A stretch of 64,000 bases of DNA from Halorubrum cibi. GTDB taxonomy: Archaea > Halobacteriota > Halobacteria > Halobacteriales > Haloferacaceae. Both the position numbers and the translations under genes were made by a program. Of this stretch, positions 9,458 to 18,706 are shown piece by piece (the stretch's first letter is position 1; each line of letters starts with the position of its first letter). The notes under the pieces were generated by a model. That model did not search any database, was not told the origin of the DNA, and saw only the letters and a list, made by a program, of their open reading frames with translations. The stretch lies in assembly GCF_900182635.1 (NCBI RefSeq), contig NZ_FXTD01000006.1, forward strand, positions 171,775-235,774, in the 5' to 3' direction.

Positions 9458-10672
9458 ATGAACCGACGGATCACGTTGCTCGTCGCCGCGCTGGCGGTCG
9501 CGGGGCTGATCGCGATGGTCCCGCTCGGAGCCGCGGTGACCGGCGGGCCCGGAGTCTCTCCCGCGACCGGCGACGGCGCGGGTACCGACGGGGGTATCGA
9601 CGAGTTCGCACAGGCCGGATCGGAGGGCGGTACGAACGCCTCCGACGGAGCCACTGCGGACGACCTCAGTCCCGGCGAACGGCTCTCCGGCGTCATCGGC
9701 GTCCAGGGGGCCGAAGTCGACGGCGAGGTGTCCTCGCGCTCCTTCGAGATCCGGCTCGCGGACGCCGAGACCGACGAGGAGCGCGCGGCGGTGATCGCGG
9801 CGCAGCTCGAGCGGAATGGGGAGCGGCTGGCGGAGCTGCGGGAGCGGCAGCGGGAGCTCCGGGAACGCCGGGAGGCCGGGAACGTGAGTTCCGGCGCGTA
9901 TGCCGCGCGGCAGGCGGCGATCGGGACGCGCGTGGCGACCGTGAATCGAACGACGAACCGGAGCGCCGAGGTCGCCGCGGACCTGCCCGAGGAGGCGCTC
10001 GCCGAGCGGGACGTCGACGCCGACCGTATCCGAACCCTCCGTGAGAGCGCGAGCGAGCTGAGCGGTCCCGAGGTCGCGGCGATCACCAGGGAGATCGGCG
10101 GCAACCGCACCGGCGCGCCGATGGGTCCCGACCGTCGCGGTCCGCCCGGATCCGGGATCGGTGCTCCGGACGGCTCGGCCGACCGCGGTCCGCCCGACGG
10201 TCTCCCTGGGAGCGGTCCGTCGGAAGCCGACGCCCCGGAGGGCGGAGAAAACGCGACCGGACCGCGAAACGGGTCGATCGCCGATCCAGGAGGGGCCGAG
10301 AACGCGACCGCCGAAAGCGACGACGCCGAGAACGCCGGTGACGAGTCGAACGGCGATGGATCCGACGTCGACGGGGCGGACGACGGAGGCGCGGATACCG
10401 ACGAGGCCGAGGCGGACGGTGCCGGCGGTAACGGCGGCGCCGACGCCGGGTCTGACGAGGACGACGACGCCGGGACTGACGAAGACGCCGACGCCGGGAC
10501 TGACGAAGACGCCGACGCCGGAACCGACGACGGCGAGGGTGCCGAAACCGACGACGGCGACGCCGGAGGCGGTTCCGGTTCGGAGTCCGGGACCGACCCG
10601 GAATCGGATACTGGAGACGGGGCGAGCGGTGGTGACGGGGTGAGCGGTAGTGACCGCCGCGGTGGCCCGTAG
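9458..10672 (+). CDS. Secreted acidic repeat protein (DUF7096-like)
   Basis: A 404-aa exported protein. The start at 9458 (MNRRITLLVAALAV) gives a clean signal peptide; the earlier in-frame ATG at 9392 would bury it. After the signal comes a charged helical domain (about residues 60-215) with probable coiled coil (RLAELRERQRELRERRE). The rest is a Gly/Asp/Glu-rich tail with short tandem repeats (DAGTDEDA three times near residues 340-365). Proteins of this layout are common in haloarchaea, often beside the HTH membrane protein that follows here. Cell-surface location is likely; function unknown. Confidence 0.75.
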   Translation: MNRRITLLVAALAVAGLIAMVPLGAAVTGGPGVSPATGDGAGTDGGIDEFAQAGSEGGTNASDGATADDLSPGERLSGVIGVQGAEVDGEVSSRSFEIRLADAETDEERAAVIAAQLERNGERLAELRERQRELRERREAGNVSSGAYAARQAAIGTRVATVNRTTNRSAEVAADLPEEALAERDVDADRIRTLRESASELSGPEVAAITREIGGNRTGAPMGPDRRGPPGSGIGAPDGSADRGPPDGLPGSGPSEADAPEGGENATGPRNGSIADPGGAENATAESDDAENAGDESNGDGSDVDGADDGGADTDEAEADGAGGNGGADAGSDEDDDAGTDEDADAGTDEDADAGTDDGEGAETDDGDAGGGSGSESGTDPESDTGDGASGGDGVSGSDRRGGP

Positions 10673-10753
10673 CGCACTCGCGTCGGCGACGGACGGCCGG
10701 AGTCGACGGCAGACATGAGAAGCGATTTAGCACGCCCCCGTGTCGTGTTCCCC

Positions 10754-11956
10754 GTGCAGCGAACGACGATTTCCGCGACGCTCGCCTGGCGTCTCCTCGC
10801 CGTCGGTCTCCTCGTCGGTGGCCTCCTCGCCGGCGCGTCCGGTGGCGTCGCGGGCGTCGCGGGGGACCCCTTCGCCCAACAGGAGGAGATCGACCCCGAC
10901 GACGTCCTGATCACCGTCGACGTCGACGCCGACGGCGACGCGGTCTGGACGATCGAGTACCGGGTCCGACTCTCGACGAGCGATGAGGAACGGGCCTTCG
11001 AGGAGTTCCGGACGGACCTCGAGGCGAACTCCGAGGCGTACACCGATCGGTTCCGCGGCCGGATGGAGACGACGGTCAACGAGTCCTCGTCGGCCACGGG
11101 CCGAGACATGAGCGTTTCGAACGTGTCGGTGGCCGCGGAGCGGCGGGAGATCCCCCAGGAGTACGGAGTCGTCACCTACCGGTTCCGCTGGGACGGGTTC
11201 GCGACCGTCGAGGACGGACGGATCGCGGCCGGCGACGCGATCGACGGCATGTTCCTCGACGAGGAGAGCTCGCTCATCGTCTCGTGGCCGGACTCCCACG
11301 ACTTGGAGTCGGCCTCGCCCGCACCGGCGGAGACGCGCGACGGGTCGGTCGTCTGGGTCGGACCGGTCGATTTCGCCGGGGACGAGCCGCGGATCTCGAT
11401 GGCCCCCGACTCCGTCGTGGACTCGATCCCGAGCGGACTGCCGGCCCTCGCCGTGGTCGGCCTCCTCGCCGTCCTCGGCGGAGTTGCGGCGTACTTCCGA
11501 CGCGATCGGGAGTCGTCGTCCTCGCCGGCGACGGGACCGACGCCGGTCGAATCGGGGACGACCGCCGGCACCGCCGCCGCGGACGACGACCCCGCGACGG
11601 AGTCGGTCGCGGCCGACGCCCCCGACGAGCCGGACGCTCCCGACGAAGCCGACGACGGCACGACTGACGACGGCGCGATCGATGACGAGGCGGACGTACC
11701 GCCGGTCGACGCGGAGCTTCTGAGCAACGAAGAGCAGGTGCTCCGGCTCCTCGATCGCGAGGGTGGTCGAATGAAACAGAAGCGGGTCGCCGACGAGCTC
11801 GACTGGACTGCCGCTAAGACGAGTCAGGTTGTGACCGGACTCCGCGACGAGGGTGACCTGGAGGGGTTCCGACTGGGCCGCGAGAACGTTCTCACGCTGC
11901 CGGAGGAAGGGGACGGCGGCGACGGCGACGAGGACGACGGGAACGGTCGGGCGTAG
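10754..11956 (+). CDS. Membrane-anchored winged-helix protein (DUF7345/DUF7343-like)
   Basis: The 400-aa product has an N-terminal signal or anchor, an extracytoplasmic domain (about residues 40-215), a second membrane segment (LPALAVVGLLAVLGGVAAYF), an acidic linker and a C-terminal winged helix (EEQVLRLLDREGGRMKQKRVADELDWTA split over about residues 335-385). I chose the GTG at 10754 because a TTTAG element at about 10726-10730 lies 26 bp upstream, fitting a leaderless transcript; an ATG at 10715 is an alternative that would place this element inside the gene. Such proteins may relay an envelope signal to DNA. No target is known. Confidence 0.75.
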   Translation: MQRTTISATLAWRLLAVGLLVGGLLAGASGGVAGVAGDPFAQQEEIDPDDVLITVDVDADGDAVWTIEYRVRLSTSDEERAFEEFRTDLEANSEAYTDRFRGRMETTVNESSSATGRDMSVSNVSVAAERREIPQEYGVVTYRFRWDGFATVEDGRIAAGDAIDGMFLDEESSLIVSWPDSHDLESASPAPAETRDGSVVWVGPVDFAGDEPRISMAPDSVVDSIPSGLPALAVVGLLAVLGGVAAYFRRDRESSSSPATGPTPVESGTTAGTAAADDDPATESVAADAPDEPDAPDEADDGTTDDGAIDDEADVPPVDAELLSNEEQVLRLLDREGGRMKQKRVADELDWTAAKTSQVVTGLRDEGDLEGFRLGRENVLTLPEEGDGGDGDEDDGNGRA

Positions 11957-11967
11957 CGACGACGCGA

Positions 11968-13284
11968 TCAGAGGTGTTCGCGCGCTGCCGCCGCCGCCTT
12001 CCGCCCGCTCTCCAACGCGCCCTGGATCGAGGACCACTCAGTGTACTCGCCCGCGAGGACCACCGGTCCCTCGGGATCGTCCGGATCGGGAAGCGTCGCG
12101 TGGACGCCCGGCGGTTGGGCGAACTGCGCGAAGGGGATCCGATCGACGGCGACGGTCTCGAGGCTCTCGAACCCGCGCTCGGGGTACCACCCGGAGAGCG
12201 CCTCTCGGGCGTCCTCGCGGAGGTCGTCGGCGTCGCGCTCGAGTGCCGCCTCGCCGAGGAACGTCGCCGCGAGAAGCGGGCGATTCCGCGGCGCGTACTC
12301 GGTCGCGACCTCCGAGATCGGCACCACCGCGTTCGGCGACTCGCCCGCCGCGTTGAGCAGGATCCGCTTGCCGGTCGAAAACGACGAGCGCTCGGGGAGT
12401 GAGAACCACGCGGTGACGTTGGGGACTCCCGACTCGGGGATCGACCCGACGCCGGTCAGCTTCCGCGCCTCCGGCGGCGTGGTCGCGACGACGACGCACC
12501 GCGCGTCGAGGGTCTTCCCGTCCGCGAGCTCGACGCGCGCGCCGTCCGCCGGGCCGCCCGATCCGAGCCGGAACCGGCCGCCCGAGCCGACGTCGACCGC
12601 CTCGACGTCCTCGCCGGTGTGAACCTCGACGCCGGCGTCCGCGGCGCGCTCGGCCAACTGTTCGGGTATCGCCGCCATTCCCTCGGCGGGGACCGCGATC
12701 GACCCGCGGCTCATCGCGCGGAAGGTGTACTCGAAGACGGTCTCGGCGGTCGAAAGCGATCGGTCGAGCGTGATCCCGCCGTAGAAGGGCTCGACGAAGT
12801 TCTCGACGTAGTCGCTCGAGAACCCCCAGTCGGAGAGGTACTCGCGGATCGTCGCGTCGGAGCCGGAGCCAGCGAAGAACTCGTCTTCCGCGCGCTTCGA
12901 GAGGTCGTATCGGAGCGCGAGCGTCCGGAGCTTATCGGAGAAGGGGACCTCGTGGTTGAGCGCGGACTCGATCACGGCGGTCGGCTCGCGGAGCGGGTCC
13001 GAGAGGACGGCCCGCGAGCCCGGTCGGCAGATCGTCGCACCGGGCGAGAACGTCCGGAGGTCGAGCGCCCCCGTGTCGAGTTCTCGCGCCACGGCCGGGT
13101 AGCTCGTGAAAAGCACCTGAAAGCCCCGGTCGAGCGTGAACCCGTCGACGTCGCGGGAGCGGACCCGGCCGCCGACGCGCGGCCGCCGTTCGAGAAGCGT
13201 CACGTCCGCGCCCGCCTCCGCGAGCCGGGCCGCCGAGACGAGCCCGGCGAGCCCGCCACCGACGACGATGGCGTCTGCGTCCAT
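11968..13284 (-). CDS. FAD-dependent amine oxidase/desaturase-like protein
   Basis: A 438-aa flavoprotein. The N-terminal dinucleotide-binding motif is VVGGGLAGLVSAARLAEAG, followed by LLERRPRVGGRVRS, which is the signature of the amine oxidase/protoporphyrinogen oxidase/phytoene desaturase superfamily. The C-terminus has the second FAD contact (GPVVLAGEYTEWSSIQGALESG). The start at 13284 begins 6 residues before the Rossmann strand; the longer frame to 13371 adds an unrelated 29 residues. Substrate unknown; carotenoid, porphyrin or amine oxidation are possible. Confidence 0.85.
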   Translation of the reverse strand: MDADAIVVGGGLAGLVSAARLAEAGADVTLLERRPRVGGRVRSRDVDGFTLDRGFQVLFTSYPAVARELDTGALDLRTFSPGATICRPGSRAVLSDPLREPTAVIESALNHEVPFSDKLRTLALRYDLSKRAEDEFFAGSGSDATIREYLSDWGFSSDYVENFVEPFYGGITLDRSLSTAETVFEYTFRAMSRGSIAVPAEGMAAIPEQLAERAADAGVEVHTGEDVEAVDVGSGGRFRLGSGGPADGARVELADGKTLDARCVVVATTPPEARKLTGVGSIPESGVPNVTAWFSLPERSSFSTGKRILLNAAGESPNAVVPISEVATEYAPRNRPLLAATFLGEAALERDADDLREDAREALSGWYPERGFESLETVAVDRIPFAQFAQPPGVHATLPDPDDPEGPVVLAGEYTEWSSIQGALESGRKAAAAAREHL

Positions 13285-13395
13285 GATCGCCGTATCGGTC
13301 CGGCGGGTAATAAGGGACCACGCTTCGGCCGAATCGGGCGTTCGCGTCCCTCGATCGACCGCTCGCTCCACCCTCGACGACCTCGAGACTCCGCG

Positions 13396-14586
13396 CTACC
13401 AGTCGTACTCCTCGCGGGGGTCGACCGCGTCGCGCTCGCGGTCGAAGACGTGCTCGCCGTCGACGAAGACGTGTCGCGTTCGACTGTCGTTCTCGTGGAA
13501 GACGCCGTCCCAGACCGCCACGTCGGCGTCGGTGCCGACCGCTATGGTGCCGACGCGGTCGTCGATACCGAGGATCTCGGCGGGGTACCGCGTCACCGCC
13601 TCGAGCGCTTCCTCCTCGGGGAAGCCCTCGCGGACCGCGAGCCCGACGCAGACGTCGAGGTGCTGTTGGGGCAACACGGGCGCGTCGGTCTGGATCGCGA
13701 CCTTCACGCCGGCTTCGTGGAGGATCGCCGGCGTCTCGAAGGTGATGTTCCGCAGTTCGTACTTCGCGCCCGAATACAGCGACGGCCCGACAACCGCCGG
13801 CACGTCCCGCTTCGCGAACTCCTCCGCTATCAGGTGCCCCTCGGTCGCGTGCTCGATCGAGATCTCGTCGATCCCGAATTCCGCCGTGATCCGGAAAACG
13901 GTCATGATGTCGTCGGCCCGGTGCGCGTGGACCCGGAGCGGGAGCCCCTCGGTGAGCACGCGCGAGAGGTTCTCCATGCCGAGGTCGCGCTCGAACGGTT
14001 CGTCCTCGGCTCGGGCGTGTTCGCGCCGGTCGACGTAGTCCTCCGCCTCCATCAGCGCCGAGCGCAGCGTGGCCGCCACGCCGGGGCGCGTCGACGGCTG
14101 GCGGTTCTGCTCCTCGCCGTGGAAGCGCTTGGGGTTCTCGCCCATCGCGGCCTTCATCCCGTCCTCGCGGATCAGCATGTCGTCGGCGGTCAGTCCGTGG
14201 GTCTTCATCGAGCAGATGATCCCGCCGATCACGTTCCCGGAGCCCATCCGCGCCGAGACCGAGGTCACGCCGTTCTGGAACGCGTGTTTCAGCTCCTCGT
14301 CGCGGGGATGAAACCCGTCGAGCGCGGTGACGTGCGGGGTGACCGCGGCGGTCCCCTCGTTGTAGTCGCGGTCCTCGGGTTCGCCCCACTCGGCCACCCC
14401 GGCGTGGCTGTGGGCGTCGACGAGCCCCGGCGTGACGTGATGGCCCTCGACGTCGAGGACGGTCGCCTCCTCGGGCGGGTCGACGTCGCCGACGGCGACG
14501 ATCTCCCCGTGGTCGATGACGACGGTTCCATCGATCGTTCCTCGCTCCGTTGCCGTGTGGACGGTTCCGCCGACCAGCGCGTACAT
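13396..14586 (-). CDS. Amidohydrolase family protein (imidazolonepropionase-like)
   Basis: A 396-aa metal-dependent hydrolase. The N-terminal beta-sandwich (ALVGGTVHTATERGTIDG) is followed by the metal motif TPGLVDAHSHAGV, a later His pair (LRVHAHRADD, ISIEHATEG) and the catalytic Asp region (AIQTDAPVLP). The start at 14586 removes a 43-residue unconserved extension. The sequence fits the branch annotated as imidazolonepropionase-like or prolidase-like amidohydrolases; no hut genes are nearby, so histidine breakdown is not supported. It lies 110 bp after the start of the flavoprotein gene, on the same strand. Confidence 0.85.
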   Translation of the reverse strand: MYALVGGTVHTATERGTIDGTVVIDHGEIVAVGDVDPPEEATVLDVEGHHVTPGLVDAHSHAGVAEWGEPEDRDYNEGTAAVTPHVTALDGFHPRDEELKHAFQNGVTSVSARMGSGNVIGGIICSMKTHGLTADDMLIREDGMKAAMGENPKRFHGEEQNRQPSTRPGVAATLRSALMEAEDYVDRREHARAEDEPFERDLGMENLSRVLTEGLPLRVHAHRADDIMTVFRITAEFGIDEISIEHATEGHLIAEEFAKRDVPAVVGPSLYSGAKYELRNITFETPAILHEAGVKVAIQTDAPVLPQQHLDVCVGLAVREGFPEEEALEAVTRYPAEILGIDDRVGTIAVGTDADVAVWDGVFHENDSRTRHVFVDGEHVFDRERDAVDPREEYDW

Positions 14587-14737
14587 GCGGCCGGCTTCGG
14601 CGGCTCGATATATAAACGGTTCAGGACGCCGCTTCTCCACCGCGCCTCGAGGGGGACCGGTTCGCATGCGAACGATGATCTCACACGCGCTCGGCCCTCT
14701 CGCATCGCTTTTCACGCCGGACTGCCCACTCCGGGTA

Positions 14738-15940
14738 ATGAGTTACCGGATCGGTCTCGTCGGTAAGCCCTCGGTGGGTAAATCGACGTTCTTCAACGCG
14801 GCGACGATGAACGACGTGCCCGAGGGAGCCTATCCCTTCACGACGATCGATCCCAGCGTGGGCGAGGCGTACGTCCGCGTGGAGTGTGCGGCCCCGGAGT
14901 TCGACGAGACGTGTACCCCGAGCGTCGGCGTCTGTCGCGATGGCACGCGGTTCGTCCCGATCGAACTCGTCGACGTGGCCGGGCTGGTCCCGGGCGCACA
15001 CGAGGGGCGCGGGCTCGGCAACCAGTTCCTGACCGACCTCAACGAGACGGACGCGTTGGTCCACGTCGTCGACTTCTCGGGGACGACGGACATCGAGGGC
15101 GAGCGGACCGAGGGACACGACCCCCGCGAGGACATCGACTTCCTCGAGGAGGAACTCGACGCCTGGTACCTCGACGTGCTCTCGAAGGGTCTCGAGAAGT
15201 ACGAGACGCGTTATCAGGGCTCCGAGGCCGCCATCGAGGAGGAACTGGCCGAGCAGATGTCCGCGTTCGGGATCACGAAGGACGAGATGAAGCAGGTCAT
15301 CCTCGCCGAGGGGCTCGAACTCGAGCCTGAGACGTGGGACGGTGAGGACCGCGAGGAGCTCGCCCGCGAGATCAGGAAACGCACCAAGCCGATGGTCGTC
15401 GCGGCCAACAAGACCGACACGCCGGAAGCCAGGGAGAACTGGGCCGAGATCACGTCGGACCCCGACTACGACCACCTCTCGTTCGTCCCCGCGAGCGCCC
15501 ACGCCGAGAAGGCGCTCAAGAACGCGGACGAGGCGGGCGTCGTCGACTACACCGCCGGCGACGACGACTTCGCGATCGTCGGCGACGTCTCCGACGAGCA
15601 GGCGGCGGGCCTCGACGCGATCCGCGACCACGTGACCGAGTACGGCGGGACCGGCGTCCAGGCGGCGCTCGAGGCCGCCGTCTTCGACGTGCTCGGCTGT
15701 ATCGCGGTGTTCCCCGGCTCCGCGAACGGGTCGAAAGACGAGAAGGGCGTCTTCCGCGACTGCTTCCTTCTCCCCGAGGGCGCAACGACGGAGGACTTCG
15801 CGTACCACATCCACTCCGACATCGGCGAGGGACTGCTCCACGGCACGGACTGCCGGAGCGGCCGACAGGTCGGCACCGACCACGACCTCTCCCACCGCGA
15901 CGTGATCGAGTTGATCTCGACCAAACAGGCCGCGCCGTAG
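14738..15940 (+). CDS. Redox-regulated ATPase YchF/OLA1-type, TRAFAC P-loop
   Basis: A 400-aa Obg-like P-loop NTPase. G1 is GLVGKPSVGKST, the switch region follows (YPFTTIDPSVG), G3 is DVAGLVPGAHEG, and ANKTD is the base-specificity motif. A TGS-like domain is at the C-terminus (SKDEKGVFRDCFLLPEG, DLSHRDVIELIS). The start at 14738 gives the canonical N-terminus; an earlier in-frame ATG at 14516 overlaps the divergent amidohydrolase. The family binds ribosomes and RNA; precise role not known in haloarchaea. Confidence 0.92.
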   Translation: MSYRIGLVGKPSVGKSTFFNAATMNDVPEGAYPFTTIDPSVGEAYVRVECAAPEFDETCTPSVGVCRDGTRFVPIELVDVAGLVPGAHEGRGLGNQFLTDLNETDALVHVVDFSGTTDIEGERTEGHDPREDIDFLEEELDAWYLDVLSKGLEKYETRYQGSEAAIEEELAEQMSAFGITKDEMKQVILAEGLELEPETWDGEDREELAREIRKRTKPMVVAANKTDTPEARENWAEITSDPDYDHLSFVPASAHAEKALKNADEAGVVDYTAGDDDFAIVGDVSDEQAAGLDAIRDHVTEYGGTGVQAALEAAVFDVLGCIAVFPGSANGSKDEKGVFRDCFLLPEGATTEDFAYHIHSDIGEGLLHGTDCRSGRQVGTDHDLSHRDVIELISTKQAAP

Positions 15941-15964
15941 GTCCTCGGACCGCCACGAACCTTC

Positions 15965-17788
15965 TCAGCGACCGTCGACCTCGCCGATCGGGACCGCCCC
16001 GTCCGCGAGGTCGGCGATCCCGAGCCGATCGAGGAGGGAAGCGGTCGGCCGGCCGTTCTCGTCCCACTCACGGACCGCGTAGTAGCGGTCGAGGAGGTCG
16101 TCGAACGCGTCGGGATCGAGTTCGTCCGGGTGACTCGAGGTGCCCTCGTCGCCCTCACCGTCGTTCCCGCGGTCCCCCGCTATCGCCGGCGGCAGCGCGT
16201 CGTCCTCGCGGCCGAACCCTTCCCGGACGTTGTACAGCCGCGTGAGCGTCCACACCCGCTCGCCCAGGGCCGCCAAGTCCACGGGGTCGTGGTCGTACCC
16301 GCGGGCGGCGAGCCACTCGGCGGCGATCGCGGGGTCGAACACGCCCTCGAGGAAGTCGTCGCCGACGAGACACCACAGCGCGGCCCGCCGGTCCTGCTCG
16401 GCCGCGACCGCGGCGGCGACGTCGTCGGGGTCGCGCGACGAGGGAGCCATCGCGTCGGCCTCGACCGGCCGGGCCCGTCGGTGACACGCGCCGCGGTCGC
16501 TCGTGGCGTACGCCAGCGCCATCGACGTCGCCCCGCGGGGATCGTACGAGGAGAGCTCCATCCCCTTCACCGTCGGGATCAGGTCCTCGCCCCCGAACCG
16601 CGTCGCGGCGGCCGCGACGCCGTCGGCGAGGGCGTCGTCGAGCTGGGTCTCCCGGCCCGCGATCTCCTCGATCGTCGACCGCGCGGCCGCCTCGTCGCCG
16701 AAGGCGACCTCCCGGTCGATCAGCCCTTCGTCGCCGGCTCGGACCGCCCAGGCGACCGCGTTACCCGCGGAGATGACGTCCATCCCGAGACGGTCGCAGA
16801 CGCCGCCCAGCGCCGCCACTGCGTCGAAGTCGTCGATTCCGAGGCCGGCCCCGAGGACGATCGGCGTCGCGCCGCGCGGGACGCTGTCGGCGACCGGCGC
16901 GCCGCTTTCCACTCTCTCTCCCTCCGGGATCCGGAACCCGCCGGGAACCGGATCGCCCTCGCGCTCGCGGCCCGTCGCGCGCTCGGCGGCGCGTTCGATC
17001 CCGATCCCCTCCGCGCCCTCGAAGCGCCGGTCCTGCCAGCCGCGGGTCGGGAGCACGCCGGCCTCGTTCGCGAAATCGACCGTCTCAAGGGTGTCGCCCG
17101 CGGCCAGCCAGCGCCCCGCGTCGCTGTCGGCGAACGCCGCCTCGTCGCGCTCTTTGAGGGCCGCGAGCCGCCCGGGCGGCTCGGGCGGCGGATCACGGGC
17201 GACGACCGCCTTCAGGCGTTTCGTGCCCATCACCGCGCCCGCGCCGCCCCGGCCGGCGTGGTGGTCGCCGCCGTCGGAGGAGATCGTCGCGTACCGCACC
17301 GTGTTCTCGCCCGCGGGGCCGATACAGGCGACGGCCGCGTCGGGGAATCGGTCGTCGGTCGCCGCGGTGTCGAGACCCCACAGATCGCCCGCGGGTTCGA
17401 CGCTCGCCTCGCCGCCCGAAAGCGAGAGGACGACCGGGTCGTCGGCCGCGCCGGTGACGATCACGCCGAGGTGCGGGCCGAGCGAGGCTGCGAGCCGGCC
17501 GGGGAACGTCCCGCCGCCGTAGGAGTCGAGGAACGCGCCCGTGAGCGGCGACTTCGTGATCGCCGCGTACCGCTGTTCACCGGGGGTGTAGCCGGTCAGC
17601 GGTCCGGTCATGAACGCGAGGGGGTTCGCGGGCGACTCCGGATCGATCCCGCCGCCGGCCGCGTAGAGGTAGCGCGCGCCGAGGCCCTTCCCGCCGACGT
17701 ACCTCGCGAGCCACTCCTCGGGGACCGGTTCGCTGTCGACTCGGCGGGTCGAGAGGTCGATGCGGAGGATCCGGTCCGGTGGGTCCAT
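15965..17788 (-). CDS. Aldehyde:ferredoxin oxidoreductase homologue without the usual cluster cysteines
   Basis: A 607-aa member of the tungsten-containing AOR family. Pterin-binding stretches are recognisable: GGKGLGARYL, KSPLTGAFLDSYGGG and HHAGRGGAGAVMGTKRLKA, followed by GIDDFDAVAALGGVCDRLGMDVISAGN. In characterised AORs a CxxCxxxC motif precedes the GIDD segment; here that stretch (about residues 265-310) has no cysteine. The fourth ligand position may survive as WCLVGDDF. A 4Fe-4S cluster is therefore doubtful, and electron transfer may differ or be lost. It is divergent from a YqeC-like gene at 17929, consistent with Mo/W cofactor chemistry. Convergent with ychF, 24 bp apart. Confidence 0.85.
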   Translation of the reverse strand: MDPPDRILRIDLSTRRVDSEPVPEEWLARYVGGKGLGARYLYAAGGGIDPESPANPLAFMTGPLTGYTPGEQRYAAITKSPLTGAFLDSYGGGTFPGRLAASLGPHLGVIVTGAADDPVVLSLSGGEASVEPAGDLWGLDTAATDDRFPDAAVACIGPAGENTVRYATISSDGGDHHAGRGGAGAVMGTKRLKAVVARDPPPEPPGRLAALKERDEAAFADSDAGRWLAAGDTLETVDFANEAGVLPTRGWQDRRFEGAEGIGIERAAERATGREREGDPVPGGFRIPEGERVESGAPVADSVPRGATPIVLGAGLGIDDFDAVAALGGVCDRLGMDVISAGNAVAWAVRAGDEGLIDREVAFGDEAAARSTIEEIAGRETQLDDALADGVAAAATRFGGEDLIPTVKGMELSSYDPRGATSMALAYATSDRGACHRRARPVEADAMAPSSRDPDDVAAAVAAEQDRRAALWCLVGDDFLEGVFDPAIAAEWLAARGYDHDPVDLAALGERVWTLTRLYNVREGFGREDDALPPAIAGDRGNDGEGDEGTSSHPDELDPDAFDDLLDRYYAVREWDENGRPTASLLDRLGIADLADGAVPIGEVDGR

Positions 17789-17928
17789 CGTCCCCGTTAG
17801 CCGCCGAAACGGGATTAAACCCCACGGTGTCGGCGAGCGGTCGAAGGGCGTGGGGCTCCGGGCCGGGTCGTTCCTGCCGGAACCGACGCGCTTTCGACGC
17901 CGGACCCCGATCGTGGATCGGACCCACC

Positions 17929-18687
17929 ATGAACGTCGTCGACGCGCTCGACGCGGCGGAGGGCACGACCTGTCTCGTCGGAGCCGGCGGGAAGAAGACG
18001 ACGCTGTACGCGCTCGCCGCGCGGCTCGACCGGGCGGTCCTCACCGCGACGGTCCGGATACCGATCTTCGACCGCCAGGTCGCGACGGTCCGGACGGCGA
18101 AGGACCCCGTGGCCGAACTCGACGCGCTGCGCGAGGCGAGTCCCGAGCGCGACGATGGGAGCGCGACGTTCCCGCTCGGACTCGTCCCGGAGCGGGAGCG
18201 CGACGACCGGTATCGCGGATACGACCCCGAAACGGTCGACCGGCTCTCGGCCGCCCACGACGGCCCCGTGCTGGTGAAAGCCGACGGCGCGCGCACGCGG
18301 CTGCTCAAGGCCCCGAACGACCGCGAGCCGCAGGTGCCCGCCGGAGCCGACACCGTCGTGCCGGTGGCGAGCGTCCACGCGGTCGGCGAGCCGCTCTCGG
18401 AGGCGGTCGTCCACCGACCCGAACGCGTGGCCAACCTCGTCGACGGGGTCGAGACCGGCGACGAGATCACGCCGGAGCTGGTCGGGCGCGTCGTGGCACA
18501 CGAGGACGGCGGGCTGAAGGGGGTCCCCGCCGACGCGACCGCGGTTCCGCTCTTGAACATGGTCGACGACGACGCGGACGAGGCGGTCGCTCGAGAGGTC
18601 GCCGCGGCGATCCACGAGCGCGCCGACGTGCCGCGCGTCGTCCTCGCGCGGATGCGGGAGCCGGCGGTCGTCGCGATCGTGGAGTAG
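17929..18687 (+). CDS. YqeC-like P-loop protein (putative Mo-hydroxylase accessory)
   Basis: A 252-aa protein. It begins with a P-loop-like motif (LVGAGGKKTTLYALA) and contains VLVKADGARTRLLKAP, which match the YqeC family linked in bacteria to selenium-dependent molybdenum hydroxylases. No such hydroxylase is in the window; the nearest Mo/W protein is the AOR homologue 141 bp upstream, transcribed away from it. The start at 17929 is picked from the N-terminal motif. Role in pterin-cofactor maturation is an inference from neighbourhood and family. Confidence 0.75.
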   Translation: MNVVDALDAAEGTTCLVGAGGKKTTLYALAARLDRAVLTATVRIPIFDRQVATVRTAKDPVAELDALREASPERDDGSATFPLGLVPERERDDRYRGYDPETVDRLSAAHDGPVLVKADGARTRLLKAPNDREPQVPAGADTVVPVASVHAVGEPLSEAVVHRPERVANLVDGVETGDEITPELVGRVVAHEDGGLKGVPADATAVPLLNMVDDDADEAVAREVAAAIHERADVPRVVLARMREPAVVAIVE

Positions 18688-18706
18688 TCGGTGGACCGCG
18701 GAGTAC

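Noticed and set aside
12619..14766. 715-aa plus-strand ORF
   Set aside because: Antisense to the flavoprotein and amidohydrolase genes, both with clear motifs.
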